DNA of 64,000 nt from Edaphochlamys debaryana. Lineage: Eukaryota; Chlorophyta; Chlorophyceae; Chlamydomonadales. The position numbers were made by a program, and so were the translations under genes. Positions 23,401-35,400 of this stretch are shown piece after piece; position 1 is the stretch's first letter; each line of letters begins with the position of its first letter. The notes under the pieces were generated by a model. That model searched no databases. It was not told the DNA's origin and saw nothing but the letters and a program-made list of their open reading frames with translations. The DNA is taken from the NCBI GenBank assembly GCA_016858145.1, contig JAEHOE010000004.1, positions 992,001-1,056,000 on the forward strand, in the 5' to 3' direction.

Positions 23401-26400
23401 TCCTCCCTGCCCCCCCCACATCCAGGTCGCGGACCGCTGGCGGCATGTGGAGCTGTCCCTCAAGCCGTACAAGGCCCTCAAGGTGGGGGTGGATGGGAAG
23501 GAGCAAGGTAGCGACGTCCGGCGGGGGCACCATGCTGCAAGACTGCTAAGCGGGCCCTCGCCACCCTCCCCTCACCCCCCAACACCTTGCCCCTCACCCC
23601 CCCCCCCAACACCCTGCCCCTCACCCCCCCCCCAACACCCTGCCCCTCACCCCTCACCCCCCCAGGACACCTACGTGCTTGGGGGCGTGGACGAGGTGCT
23701 TGCAGTGCTGGAGGACAGCGCAGTGGTGATGGCGGCCATAAGCGCCAGCAGATACGTGGCGGGGGTGCGGTGAGCGGGGAGGGGGGGGCAGGGGATTGGG
23801 TTGCCGGTGGCTGGTGCACGGCGTGGGCCCGTCAGCGAAGGGGCGGGTGCCTTGTCTGCTGTGCCATGGTGCCCTGACGCCCCCTCGTCAAGCCCCCACG
23901 CACCGCTTCGATTGACCCCTCCCGTCCATCCGACCCCTGCCCCAACCCCCTCCCCGACCCCCAGCTCCGAGGTGGAGCGGCTGGACCGGCAGCTGAGGCT
24001 GTTCGGGGACACGCTGGACGAGTGGCTGGACTGCCAGCGACAGGTGGGGGGCCTATCTGTTGGGAAGGGGTTGGCATACCTGAACCCTCGTTCTGGAGCC
24101 AGGAAGTAGCCCGGTAGCCGGGAAAGGCCCAAGGGAGGCGCCCCAAGGGAACCACAACACCCACCCGCCGCATCCCACACACAGACACTGGGCCTTCCTC
24201 CCCCTCTCGCTCATCCCCGCCCCCGCTCCCCTCCCTCCCACTCTCAACCCCCCCTACCCCAACCTCCCTACCCCCAGTGGCTGGCCCTGGAGCCCATCCT
24301 CACGGCCGCCGACATCCAGCGCCAGCTGCCCTCCGAGGCGCGCGCCTTCGCGGCGGTGGACCGGCAGCTCAAGGAGGTCAATCGCAAGGCCCGAGACCGG
24401 CCCAACGCGCTGCAGGTGGGGGGAACGGGGGGAGGGGCACGGACGGGGCCGTGGGGATGGCAATAGGGGGCAGTGCGAGCTGGGGTCCAGGGGTCGGGGC
24501 AAGGCCCAGGACCGGCCCAACGCGCTGCACGTTTGTGTGGGGAGGGTTGTTGGCGAGGGGGGAAGGGAAAGGGACGGTGCAGGCAAGAGAGACCTGAGGG
24601 GCAACCTCCCCACACACCCCACATTGTTCGTAGTCGGGGCCTTGACGTGCTATGCCCCTCGCACCCCACCCCACCCCACCCCTCCCCCACCCCTCAGGCC
24701 GGCACCCAGCCCGGGCTGCTGGACCTCCTGAAGCGCTGCAACGAGGCGCTGGAGGGGGTGGCCAAGAACCTGGAGGTGCGTGTGTGGATGGGCCGGGAAT
24801 AGGGTGTGACCTGCTGCAGTCCTGCTGCCAGAGCCCTGCGCTCCAGTCCCTGTCCTACCTCTTTCCTCTTGACCCGCTCCACTTCTTTGCCTCCCCTCCC
24901 CCCCCCAGGCCTATCTGGAGGCCAAGCGCGTCACCTTCCCCCGCTTCTACTTCCTGTCCAACGACGAGCTGCTGCAGGTGTGCGGGGAGGTGGAGGGGGG
25001 GAAGAGGCGAGGGTTGCTCGTGGGTGGGCCCATGCATCCCACGTGTGGGACGCGCTCTGTGAACCCGCCCGCTGCTCCCCACGCCCTCCGCCCTGTCTTC
25101 CCCGCCCCCCGCCCCCCCAGATCCTGAGCCAGGCCCGCAACCCCCAGGCCGTGCAGCCACACCTGCAGAAGGTGGGGCCAGGGGGGGACGAGGGCGGGTA
25201 ATCTAAGGGGGGTGTGAGGTCGTGGCTGGGTCGGAGCAGGGTGCCCTCCTGCTTCCGGCACCGCAGCCTCCACGCCAGCGCACAGCCGGAGCCACCCATG
25301 CATCCTCTCCGTCAGCTGCAGGACATGTCAGCACACCTCAGCCCTCGTCTCCTTCTCACCCTCCCGGCACGCCGCATCTTACCTCCCCCCTCCCCCTCCA
25401 CCCTGCTTAAACCCCGCTACCTGCTCTCGCCCCCCCCCCCACCCCCCAGTGCTTTGACGGCATCCGCACGCTGGACTTTGGCGACGACGCCCGCTCCACC
25501 GATATCCTGGCCATGCAGTCGGCGGAGGGCGAGCGGGTGGGGCTGGCCAAGAACCTCAAGGTGGGGTGGGGGGGGGGCGGGAGGGGGGGTTAGATGGGCA
25601 GGGGGTTGCTTGGGTAGCGGCCGTCGTTCGGCATATAATATGTTGGGGGGAACACGGGCGAGGGCCGGCATCAAGACAAGCCTCCATCCACCCGCTCGCA
25701 TCCTTCGCACCCTCGCCCCCTGCCTAACCCCCCCTGCCGCCCCCGGTCCCGCCCCCCTCCAGGCCCGCGGCAGCGTGGAGCAGTGGCTGGGGGGCGTTGA
25801 GGCGGCCATGCGGGCGGCGGTGCGGGGCGCGGCGCGGCGCGCGAACCGGGAGTACACGGGCGGCCCCGGGCGGTGGGAGTGGGTGCGGCGCACGCCCGCC
25901 CAGCTGGTGGTCGTGGTGTCCAACATACACTGGTGCAGGGTGAGGAGGGGGTGGTGCAGGGGGGGGAAGACGGGTAGGCAAGGGTGCGTGGCAGGGGAGA
26001 GCTAGCCGGGGAGAGCGGCGAAAAGGGCTTAGTGCATAGGAAGACGGCGGGCGATGCGCGAGGCAGAGGAAGAGGCCACCCACCGAGGGTTCCCACCCAA
26101 CCCCCAACCCCCTTGCCCGCTCCCTTCCACCCCCCTCCCCCCCAAGTCCGTGGAGTCTTGCCTGCAGTCCCGTGACCCCCTGGGGGATCTGGGGGACCTG
26201 CACGGGGAGTGCGTGGGGCAGCTGGGGGATCTCACGGCCATCGTGCGGGGGGCGGCCATCACGCCCCTGGAGCGCAAGGTGAGCGCCTTGATTCCCTGGG
26301 GAGAGTTGGGACCCCGGGCACCGGGACATGCCGGCCCTCTCGCCCTCCTGGTGGCCAGCAGCCTGGTACCGGTAGCTCCCTGAGAGGACGGGCGAGGAAT

Positions 26401-29400
26401 GGAGTGAGAAGTGTGAGTAAAGAGTACTGCATGCAAGTATATCGGGGGATCAAGTTCAGACGTGTCCGCCCATGCCGCCATGGTGTCACCCGCAGGTGCT
26501 GGTCACGCTCATCACCACTGACGTACACAACCGGGACGTCGTGGACTCGCTCATACAGCACGGCTGTACGGCAACCAGCGACTTCACTTGGCAGATGCAG
26601 CTGCGGTACGAGTACGAGACGCCGCAGGCGCAGCAGGCGGCGGCGCAGACGCAGCACGGCGAGCAGACGGCGGCCGGGGGCGCGCAGGGGGGAGGGGCGG
26701 GAGGCGGAGGGCCCATCCCAGTGGACGAGATCGCCGTACGGCAGGTCAACGCCAAGTGAGTACGGCGGGTCGAGTCCGGTGCTTTAACCGTGCCCGCTGG
26801 GCTGGGCTGTCGTACATCGTTATAGACGCCCTCAGCCCCACGACGCGTCGGCGAAACACACGCGCTCCCCCTCAACCCCTCAGCCCCCTCCCCCTCCCCC
26901 CCAGGTTCTACTACGGCTGGGAGTACCTGGGCGCCCAGCCCCGCCTGGTGGTCACCCCCATGACGGACCGGGCCTACATGACGCTCACCGGGGCGCTGCA
27001 CCTGCGCCTGGGGGGGGCGCCCGCGGGGCCCGCGGGTGAGCGGGGGCACACGGCACGCTCCGGCCTCTAGTGTGCGGATAATGGCATGGACTGTTGGCTC
27101 CCACACGTGCGCGGCATCTCATAAGCCTAATCATTTCGTGCCTCATCACTTGTCTTGATCCTCCCCCCCCTCCCCCCCCAGGCACCGGCAAGACCGAGAC
27201 CGTCAAGGACCTGGCCAAGGCGCTGGGGGTGCAGTGCGTGGTGTTCAACTGCGGAGACAACCTGGACTTCAGGTGGGGGGCTGCATACGGTACCCGTATT
27301 GTCAACTGTCTGCCGACCGCCAACCGCCAACCTCGGGGAGCACTGGGGAGGCGGGCTTACGCAAGGCCCCGCATGATAATGCTTTGCGTGCATGCCCGCT
27401 TGTCCAAGCGCCCACCGGATGGGAACGGGCAGCAGTTTCCTGGAGCGTTCAATGCATGCCCGCTTGTCCACCCGCCGAGGCTTTCGCCGGCTTGCTCTCA
27501 ACCGCTGTCAACTGCCTGCCAACCGCCAACCGCCAACCGCAGGTTCATGGGGCGCTTCTTCAGCGGCCTGGCCCAGGCGGGTGCGTGGGCGTGCTTCGAC
27601 GAGTTCAACCGCATCGACACCGAGGTGCTGTCCGTGGTGGCACAGCAGGTGGGGGCGTGGGGCTCTGGTGGGGTGGGGCGCTCGTTGCCCCTGCCCTACC
27701 TACAGCCGAGGGGAGGGGAGGGGGCCAGGGTAAGGGGCTGGTGCGGTGGTGCTGTCCGTGGTGGTGCACAGCAGGTGCGTGGGCCTCTCGTTGGCACTCC
27801 CCCTGCTCACAGCCGGGGACAGAGGGCAGGGCGGGTGCAGCCGAGTGAGGGATGCAGCGGGGCTGACGTGGTGGCTTCCCCCCTTAAGCCTCAACCCAGC
27901 AACCGAGCTGCGGCCGCCAACACCTCGCCCCCACCCCCGACTCCCACCTACCCCAGCTCCACGCCATCCAGTCTGCGCTCCGCTCGGGTCTGGAGCGGTT
28001 CGTGTTCGAGGGCACCGAGATCCGCCTGCTGCCCTCGTGCGGCGTCTTCGTGACCATGAACCCGGGCTACGCGGGCCGCACGGAGCTGCCGGACAACCTG
28101 CAGGTGGGGTGGAGGGGAGGTTGGTGAGGGGAGGAGGTACACCGGTCTAATTTTGGAGGAGCGGCGAGGAGAGGGAAGCATAGTGTCATCACACGGGTGG
28201 GGTGAAAGCAGCAGGGGCGGACAACCTACAGGTGAGAGGTGTCGCATGGGTGGGGCTGTGTGTGGGTTTCGAGATGACTGGGCCTGGGAGCTAGGCCGAG
28301 CTACCGCGGCATGGCAGTGGCCGGCAGCCTACCCCCCTCCCCCTCTGGTGCCCTGGTCCCCCTGACACGAACACACCTCCTCCCTCCCAACCCCCTCTGC
28401 CCCCTCCCCCCCCCAGGCCCTGTTCCGGCCCATGGCCATGATGATCCCCGACTACGCCCTGGTGTCGGAGGTGATGCTCTTCTCCGAGGGCTTCCAGGGC
28501 GCCCGCGCGCTCAGCCGCAAGATGGTGCTGCTGTACAAGCTGGCATCCGAACAGCTCAGCCAGCAGGACCACTACGATTTCGGTGAGCGCACGTGTGCCG
28601 TGTCGTACGCAGTGCCGTGCATAGTACCGTACATGTGTGCTGCTTGTGCTCTCGTGTTTAAGGCAGGCTGCGGGCTCACACGGGCCGTGGAGAGGCTCAG
28701 CGACGCAGCTGAGCGAGGGGCAGCCTCTTAGAGATACCCCTTCCGCCGGCCTCTCCTTCTCAGCTCTTCCGGTTCTCCCCTCCCCCCACCCGATCTCACC
28801 CCCAACCCCCCCCCCTTCCCCCCCCCCAAGGCATGCGCGCCCTCAAGTCGGTGCTGGTGGCCGCCGGCTCGCTCAAGCGCGCCTCCCCGGACGTGGCGGA
28901 GGAGGGGGTGCTGATCCGGGCCATGCGGGAGTCCAACGTGCCCAAGGTGGGGGGGGGGAGGGGGGGTACAGAATGGGAAGGAAGGTGTGTGTTTTGTGTG
29001 GAGTGCGTGCCGTGAGGCTACTCTACTGGTGGTGCTGGCGATGCGGGAGTCCAACGGGCTTAAGGTGGCGGGGAGAGGGGGGGAGTCAAGGGGAAGGAAA
29101 GGCGTGTGCTTTGTGTGGAGCGCGTGCCGGGGGCTAGCTCGGATGGTGGTGCGGAAGGCGCTCCCATCCGCATGGAGCCGTAGACCCAAGATACCGTCAG
29201 ACCTCTGCGTCCCTCTCACTGCTTGCCCTCCCCAACCTCCCTCCCCCCCAGTTTCTGTCCGAGGACGCCCGGCTGTTCGACGCCATCGTGTCGGACCTCT
29301 TCCCGGGGGTGGAGTTCCCGGAGCAGGTAGGGACCTGGGGAGGGGGGTTTGTGATGGGGCCGCGGATGGTGGTGTGCCACTCAGGCAGGGCCCCGCCCGC

Positions 29401-32400
29401 CGCCTGCCGCCTGTCGCCCTGCTAGAAAACTCCACACCACTGCCCCTCAACTCTCAACCCCTCATCCCTCATCGTTGCCCTGTCGCCCCCCTTCTTAACC
29501 CCCCATTCTGCGTGTGTTTGCCCCCACCCCCCGCCCCCACCCCCCAGCACGACGGCGAGCTGCAGTCTGCGCTGGTGGCTGCGTGCGGGGGCCTGGGGCT
29601 GCAGCCCGTGCCGCCCTTCATTGCCAAGGCCGTGCAGCTGTGGGAGACGTTCCACACGCGGTTCGGGGCCATGCTGGTGGGAGGGGGTGGTGGTGGGAAG
29701 GGGGTAGCGGGCGCATCATAATTGTCTGGGTCGGGAAGAGTGGTACAGGACATTGTACAGGACATTACACCCTCCCCTTGGCGTCTTCACCACTACGGAC
29801 TTCCTCTCTTGCCCCCTCCGGCCGCCTCCCTCGGTCCCTCCCCCAGGTGGGCCCCCCCGGCGGCGGCAAGACCTGCATCCATCGCGCCCTGGCCTCCGCC
29901 GTGACGCGCCTGGGCCACCAGAAGCAAGGGGGCGCCGGGGGGGCGGGGCCAGGGGCGGGGCCCAGCCGCCCCACCACAGCCCTCACGGACCCGGGCGAGG
30001 CGGGGGACGCAGGGGACGACGAGCCGCCCACGGCGGCCGTCACCGCAGCCGCTGCAGCCGCCCTGGCCGCCTGCCCATACCAGGTGCGAGCAGGGCCGGG
30101 ATGGGCGTGGAGCACCCAGAGCCCCGTTAGAGCTGTACAAGCCGTACGCTGTACCGCCTCCAGGCCGTACGCACGCACGTGATGAACCCCAAGTCCATCT
30201 CCCTGGGCGAGCTGTACGGCGCATACAACACCGCCACCAACGAGTGGCAGGACGGGCTGGCCTCATGCATCATACGGGGCGCGGTGGCGGAGGCGGAAGC
30301 GTCGCCCGACCTGCAGTGGGTGGTCTTCGACGGTCCCGTGGACACCGTGTGGGTGGAGAACATGAACACAGGTGAGGGCAGGGCGCGGGCTTTGGCCTCC
30401 CTCCCCTGCTCCCCTGCCTGACCACCCGCCTGCCTTCTAGTTATAGTCCGCTCGACCCTCCCCACCTTGGCCCTCACTCCCCTCCCCCTCTCCCCCCCCC
30501 CTCCCCTCCCCTCTCCCCCTCCCCTCCCCTCCCCTCCCCTCCCCTCCCCTCCCCTCCCCTCCCCTCCCTCCCCTCCCCTCCCCTCCCCTCCCCTCCCCTC
30601 CCCTCCCCTCCCCTCCCCTCCCCTCCCCTCCCCTCCCCTCCCCTCCCCTCCCCTCCCCTCCCCTCCCCTCCCCTCCCCTCCCCTCCCCTCCCCTCCCCTC
30701 CCCTCCCCTCCCCTCCCCTCCCCTCCCCTCCCCTCCCCTCCCCTCCCCTCCCTCCCCTCCCCTCCCCTCCCCTCCCCCCCCCCGCCCCCCCCAGTCCTGG
30801 ACGACAACTGCATGCTGTGCCTGCCCAACGGCGAGCGCATCAAGCTGCCCCCCGCCGCCATGCGGGTGCTGTTCGAGGTGGCGGACCTGGCGGCCGCCTC
30901 CCCCGCCACCGTGTCCCGCTGCGGCATGGTCTACGTGACGCCGCAGGACATGGGCTGGAGGCCGCACGTCAAGTGAGGGAGGGGGCTGGGGGAGGGAGCT
31001 AGCAGCCGCCTGCAGCCTTGGGGGCGGCGGCGGTGGGAGGGGAGGAGGGAGGAGGGGAGGGGCACGAAAGGAGGGGGATCGGGGGGCCAGCCTTGGGGGC
31101 GCTGAACCTAACTGCTGGCTCTCAGCGGCACACGCGGTGTACCGGTATGCCACGACCATTAGAGAGGCCAGCGAGCTGATAGCCTCAGGGGCCGTGGTGC
31201 TTGGGATGAAGGCGCCCGTGACCCTTCCTCCTGCGCTGCACCCTGCCTCCCCCGCGCTGCACCCCTCCCCCGCCCCGCCCCTCAGGTCCTGGCTGGACCA
31301 GCTGCCCGCCGCCTTCGCCCGCGCCTTCCCCCACGAGGAGCGGCTCGAGCTGCGCACCACAGACCTCACAGCCACACTCGAAGCCGCCGGCACCGGCACC
31401 GACACAGCCCCAGGCCAGGAGACAGCGCCGGGCGAGGCCTCGCCCGCGCCCCCCGACGCCCCAGCTGACCCCTCCTCTACGACCACACCCGGCGCCACCC
31501 CTCCTCCTTCCGCCCCCGCATCCCACGCCCCGCGCCCCTCCCCCGGCGTCCTCGAATACCTCAACACACTGTTCGAGAAGTTCCTGGAACCCCTGCTGAC
31601 GCACGCGCGCAAGAGCGGCAAGACCACGGTCGCCACGTGCGAGATCGCGCTGGTGTCCTCTGTGTGCGCGCTGCTAGAGTCGGTGCTCCTAAGCACTCAG
31701 CTGCAGGGCCACCCGGGCGCAGAGGGTGCGTCGCTTCGCAAGCACCACTCCTCGCACCACCCCTACGAAGGCGGGGGCCTGCCCGGCACGCCCGGCGGCG
31801 CCGGGGGCGCGGGCGGCGCGACTCGGAGCTCTGCGGTGTCGGGGCTGTTTGCCAACAGCGCCGCCGCAGCGGCGGCCTCGGCCGCCGCAGCGGCGCCCAC
31901 CAGCGGACCCGTGCCGTACAAGGACCCGCTGCTGGACCTCACCTCGCCCGCCCCGTCGGAGCAGACGCAGGTGCGCCGTACAGCACCAATCGTTGCCGGG
32001 GGGGCCCTCTCGAGCGTCTGTGTTCCTGCCGGCTTCTGCCGCTCCTCTCCTGGCGCGCGCCTCACACATCCTGTCCTTCCACCCCTTTCACCCCTACCAC
32101 CCGCCTCCTCCCCCAGGTCGCGCTCAACTACATCTTTGCCTTTGCCGCGGTGTGGGGCGTGGGCGGCTCCCTGGAGTCCGGGTGCTGGGAGGCCTTCGAC
32201 GGCGCCGCGAAGGACCTGTTCGAGGGCTGGGCCAACTTCCCGGGGGGCTCGGGGACCGTGTTCGACTACCACCTAGACTACCACAAGTGGGGAGGGCCGG
32301 GGGGGAAGGGATGGGGGAGGGTGGTTGGATGGAGGGCGGGTAGGGTTGCGGCTTGGGTGAGGGCATGGAGAGAAGCTCCAAGGGCCTAATGCCATGCTGG

Positions 32401-35400
32401 AGGAGCCCTCCTTCGCCACAAAGAGTACCAACACCCCGACGGCATGAGACCATGTGCAGTCGGACGAGAGCCTTTCCTCCGCCATACCCGCCTTGCTCGC
32501 CCCCAGGAACTTCGGGCTCGTGCCCTGGGAATCGGCCGTACCCACCTTCCATTACCGCCCCGAAGTGCCGTACTTGGACATCCTCGTCCCAACCGTCGAC
32601 ACTACGCGGTACCGTGCGCTGTTGGACTGCCTGCTGGCGGTTAGCCGGCCCGTGCTGCTGACGGGGCCGGGCGGCACGGGCAAGAGCGCTCTTGTGCGGA
32701 GCTGCCTCTCGCGGCTGCAGGTGCGTCTGCGTGTGTGCGGGAGAGCCTGCGCTCTGATTGGTGAAGCATTTGGTGCTGTTGTATCCGTAGGGACGTAGGG
32801 AGCGCGAACTGGAGGCGGAGGGCCTTACAGTCGACAATCTCGACATGTGTCTTTGCCCCTGCACCCCGCGCCTCCGTCCCGGCAGGAGAAGGGCGGCGTC
32901 ATCCCCACCTCGCTCTTCTTCTCCGCCCAGACCAGCGCCGCCACGGTGCAGGTGCGCCGCCTCCCCTGCACCTTGCTTGCGCCCCTGCCTGGCCCTTCCC
33001 CAGCCTGCCTAGCCTGTAACGCCTAGCCTCGCCTGGCCCCTCACGCGCCTGCCTAGCCACGCGACACCCCCCTCCCACACCTCCATGACCTCCCTCCCTC
33101 CCCCCTCCCCCCCCCCAGGCCCAGCTGGAGGCGCGCCTGGAGAAGAAGCGCAAGCGGCGCTACGGCGCCCCCGCGGGCCGGCGCCTGCTGGTGTTCGTGG
33201 ACGACGTCAACCTGCCCGCACGGGACGCAGCCTCGGGGGCGCAGCCGCCCATAGAGCTGCTGAGGCTGCTCACGGACAGCAGGTGGGGGGCGGGGGATGG
33301 GGATAGGCGGGGACGCAGGGTGCATACACAGGCACCTCGAGCAGCTACATGCAGCGTGGGGGCGGTGGGCGCGTGGGGCGGGGCCGGGGATGCGGTTGGG
33401 CTACCTGATGTACGGCACATTGGGAGGGGCAGATGCCGGGGAATGCGGTGCCCTGCCGCTGTAACCGGCTCCAGGCTGGTCAGGAGCTCAGGTCCCCTTG
33501 CAACCCCCACCCACCTGCCACCCACCTCGCCCCTCCCTCCTCCCATGCCCTCCCTCCCTCCTCCCATGCCCTCCCTCCCTCCTCCCATGCCCTCCCTCCC
33601 TCCTCCCTCCCCCCTCCCTCCCCCCTCCCTCCCCCCTCCCTCCCTTCCCTCCCTCCTTCCCCCCCCAGGGGCCTGTACGACCGCAAGAAGCTGTTCTGGA
33701 AGGAGGTGGAGGACACGGTGCTGCTGGCCGCCTGCGGGCCGCCGGGTGGGGGGCGGCAGGAGATGTCGGCGCGCTTCGTGCGCCACTTCTCGCAGCTGTC
33801 CATGCCGCCCGCCTCGGAGGCGGCGCTGCGGACCATCTTTGGGGCCATCTTCGGGGGCTTCCTGGAGCTGCACTTCCCGCCGGGTGGGTGCATGCGGGCG
33901 TGGGCTTGGGCTGGCGCGGGCCTTGCCGTAGGTGACGCGGGCGGCTGTTGAGGGTGTGCGGCTACAGCGACGGCGTCTTGGGCCGTGGGTGCGCTTTGAA
34001 GGGCCATGACATTCACTCTGGCCCAAACCTGACGCTTGGGGGCATTCCGGCACGCGCTGAACAACAGGGGCGTGCCTGGACATCCACTCGCTCCCTCACA
34101 CACCCTAACCTCCCGTTACCTCCCGTCATGAATACAGACGTCCGCGCGCGCCTCCTCCGGCCGCTGGTGGACGCCTCCGTGGAGGCCTACGCGCACGTGT
34201 GCTCCGAGCTGCTGCCCACCCCCGCCAAGTCGCACTACACCTTCTCCCTGCGCGACGTGTCCAAGGTCTTCCAGGGCATGCTCTGCATCCGCCCCGCGCA
34301 GTGCGGCCCGGGCGACCCGCGCCAGGCCCTGTCCCGGCTGTGGCTGCACGAGCACATGCGCGTCTACCACGACCGGTGGGAAAGGGTGGGGGAGCGGAGG
34401 GGGTTGGGGGGAGGGTGCGTGTGTTTTGAGGTCACGCTGGGGGGAAGAACGGGGGAAGAATGGGGCAGGGGAAGAACGGGGCATCGGCCTCGAATCTGCT
34501 TTCGCATTCCCCCTGCTCCCCCCACCCCACCCACCCACCCCCAGCCTGGTCAGCCCCACCGACAAGGCCTACTTCAAGTCCCTCATGTTCGACCTCATGC
34601 GCCTGCGCCTGGACGCACGGGAGGACTACGACAGGCTCTTCTCGCCCCACACGCCCATACTATTCGGTGGGTGGGGTGGAGGCGGAGAGGCGCTCTGGAG
34701 GCCGGGAGGGGGCTGTGGCGAGGGCCGTGGAGCGCACTTCTGGGGGCGAGGCGGCTCGGGGCTTGAGGCCAGATCCCACCTTCTCCTCCTTCCCACCGCC
34801 CTCCCCACCGCCCTGCCCCCCTCGCATCCTAAACCCCTCCCCCCAGGCGACTACTACCGGCGCGGCGCCACCCGGGAGGAGCGGGTGTACGCCGAGGTGC
34901 GGGACGTGGCCAAGCTGCCCGCGGTGCTCGAGGTGAGGGTGGTGACCCGGGGGCCGGGCAGTGCCGATAAGCCTGGGATACGCTTGGGCCAGCTCACCGC
35001 TTGCTCCCCTGGCGCACTCCCCACACCCAAATCACCCCGCGCGCCTCGCCTCACCTGCTCAGCCCCACCCAACCAACCAATCGGTTAGCCAACCACCCAA
35101 CCAACCCAACCGACGCAACCAACCCCCCCTGCAGGGCGACCTGGAGGAGTACAACGCCTCCGGCTGCGGCCCCCGCATGGACCTGGTGCTGTTCATGGAC
35201 GCGGTGGAGCACGTGAGCAGGATCGCACGCATCCTGAGGCAGACGCGGTGAGGGGGAAGGGGCGGGGGGGGAGGGGAGGGAGGGGGGAGGGGACCGAGGT
35301 GTCATGCCGGTCCCTAGCGCCGGCTTTCCGGCCCGTCCTGGTCTCGGCACCCAACTCAATGCCCCCACCCCCTTTCTCAACCCCAGTGGCAACGCCATGC

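Larger units (their letters stand above)
19383..26755 (+). other. Dynein exons 10-34: tail and linker
   Basis: Twenty-five mostly short exons (51-260 nt) encode the helical tail and the linker (power-stroke lever). The linker hallmark [14 protein letters not shown] is in the exon at 24909-24977, followed by [17 protein letters not shown] (25121-25171) and [15 protein letters not shown] (25450-25560). The exon at 26496-26755 runs from [16 protein letters not shown] to [11 protein letters not shown] and carries a Gln/Gly-rich insertion of about 35 residues before AAA1. All exon phases agree. Confidence 0.88.
26905..29326 (+). other. Dynein AAA1 module (main ATPase site)
   Basis: Exons 26905-27035, 27182-27272, 27543-27648, 27957-28103, 28417-28582, 28831-28946 and 29252-29326. 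The P-loop GPAGTGKT is split by the intron 27036-27181. The next exons give [11 protein letters not shown], the Walker B segment [12 protein letters not shown] and the sensor-I stretch [17 protein letters not shown]. All catalytic residues expected of a working AAA1 are present. Introns after 27648, 28103 and 28946 contain duplicated exon ends. Confidence 0.93.

Noticed and set aside
30437..31696. Minus-strand open frame of GGEGR-type repeats
   Set aside because: Translation of the (AGGGG)n complement of an intronic microsatellite.
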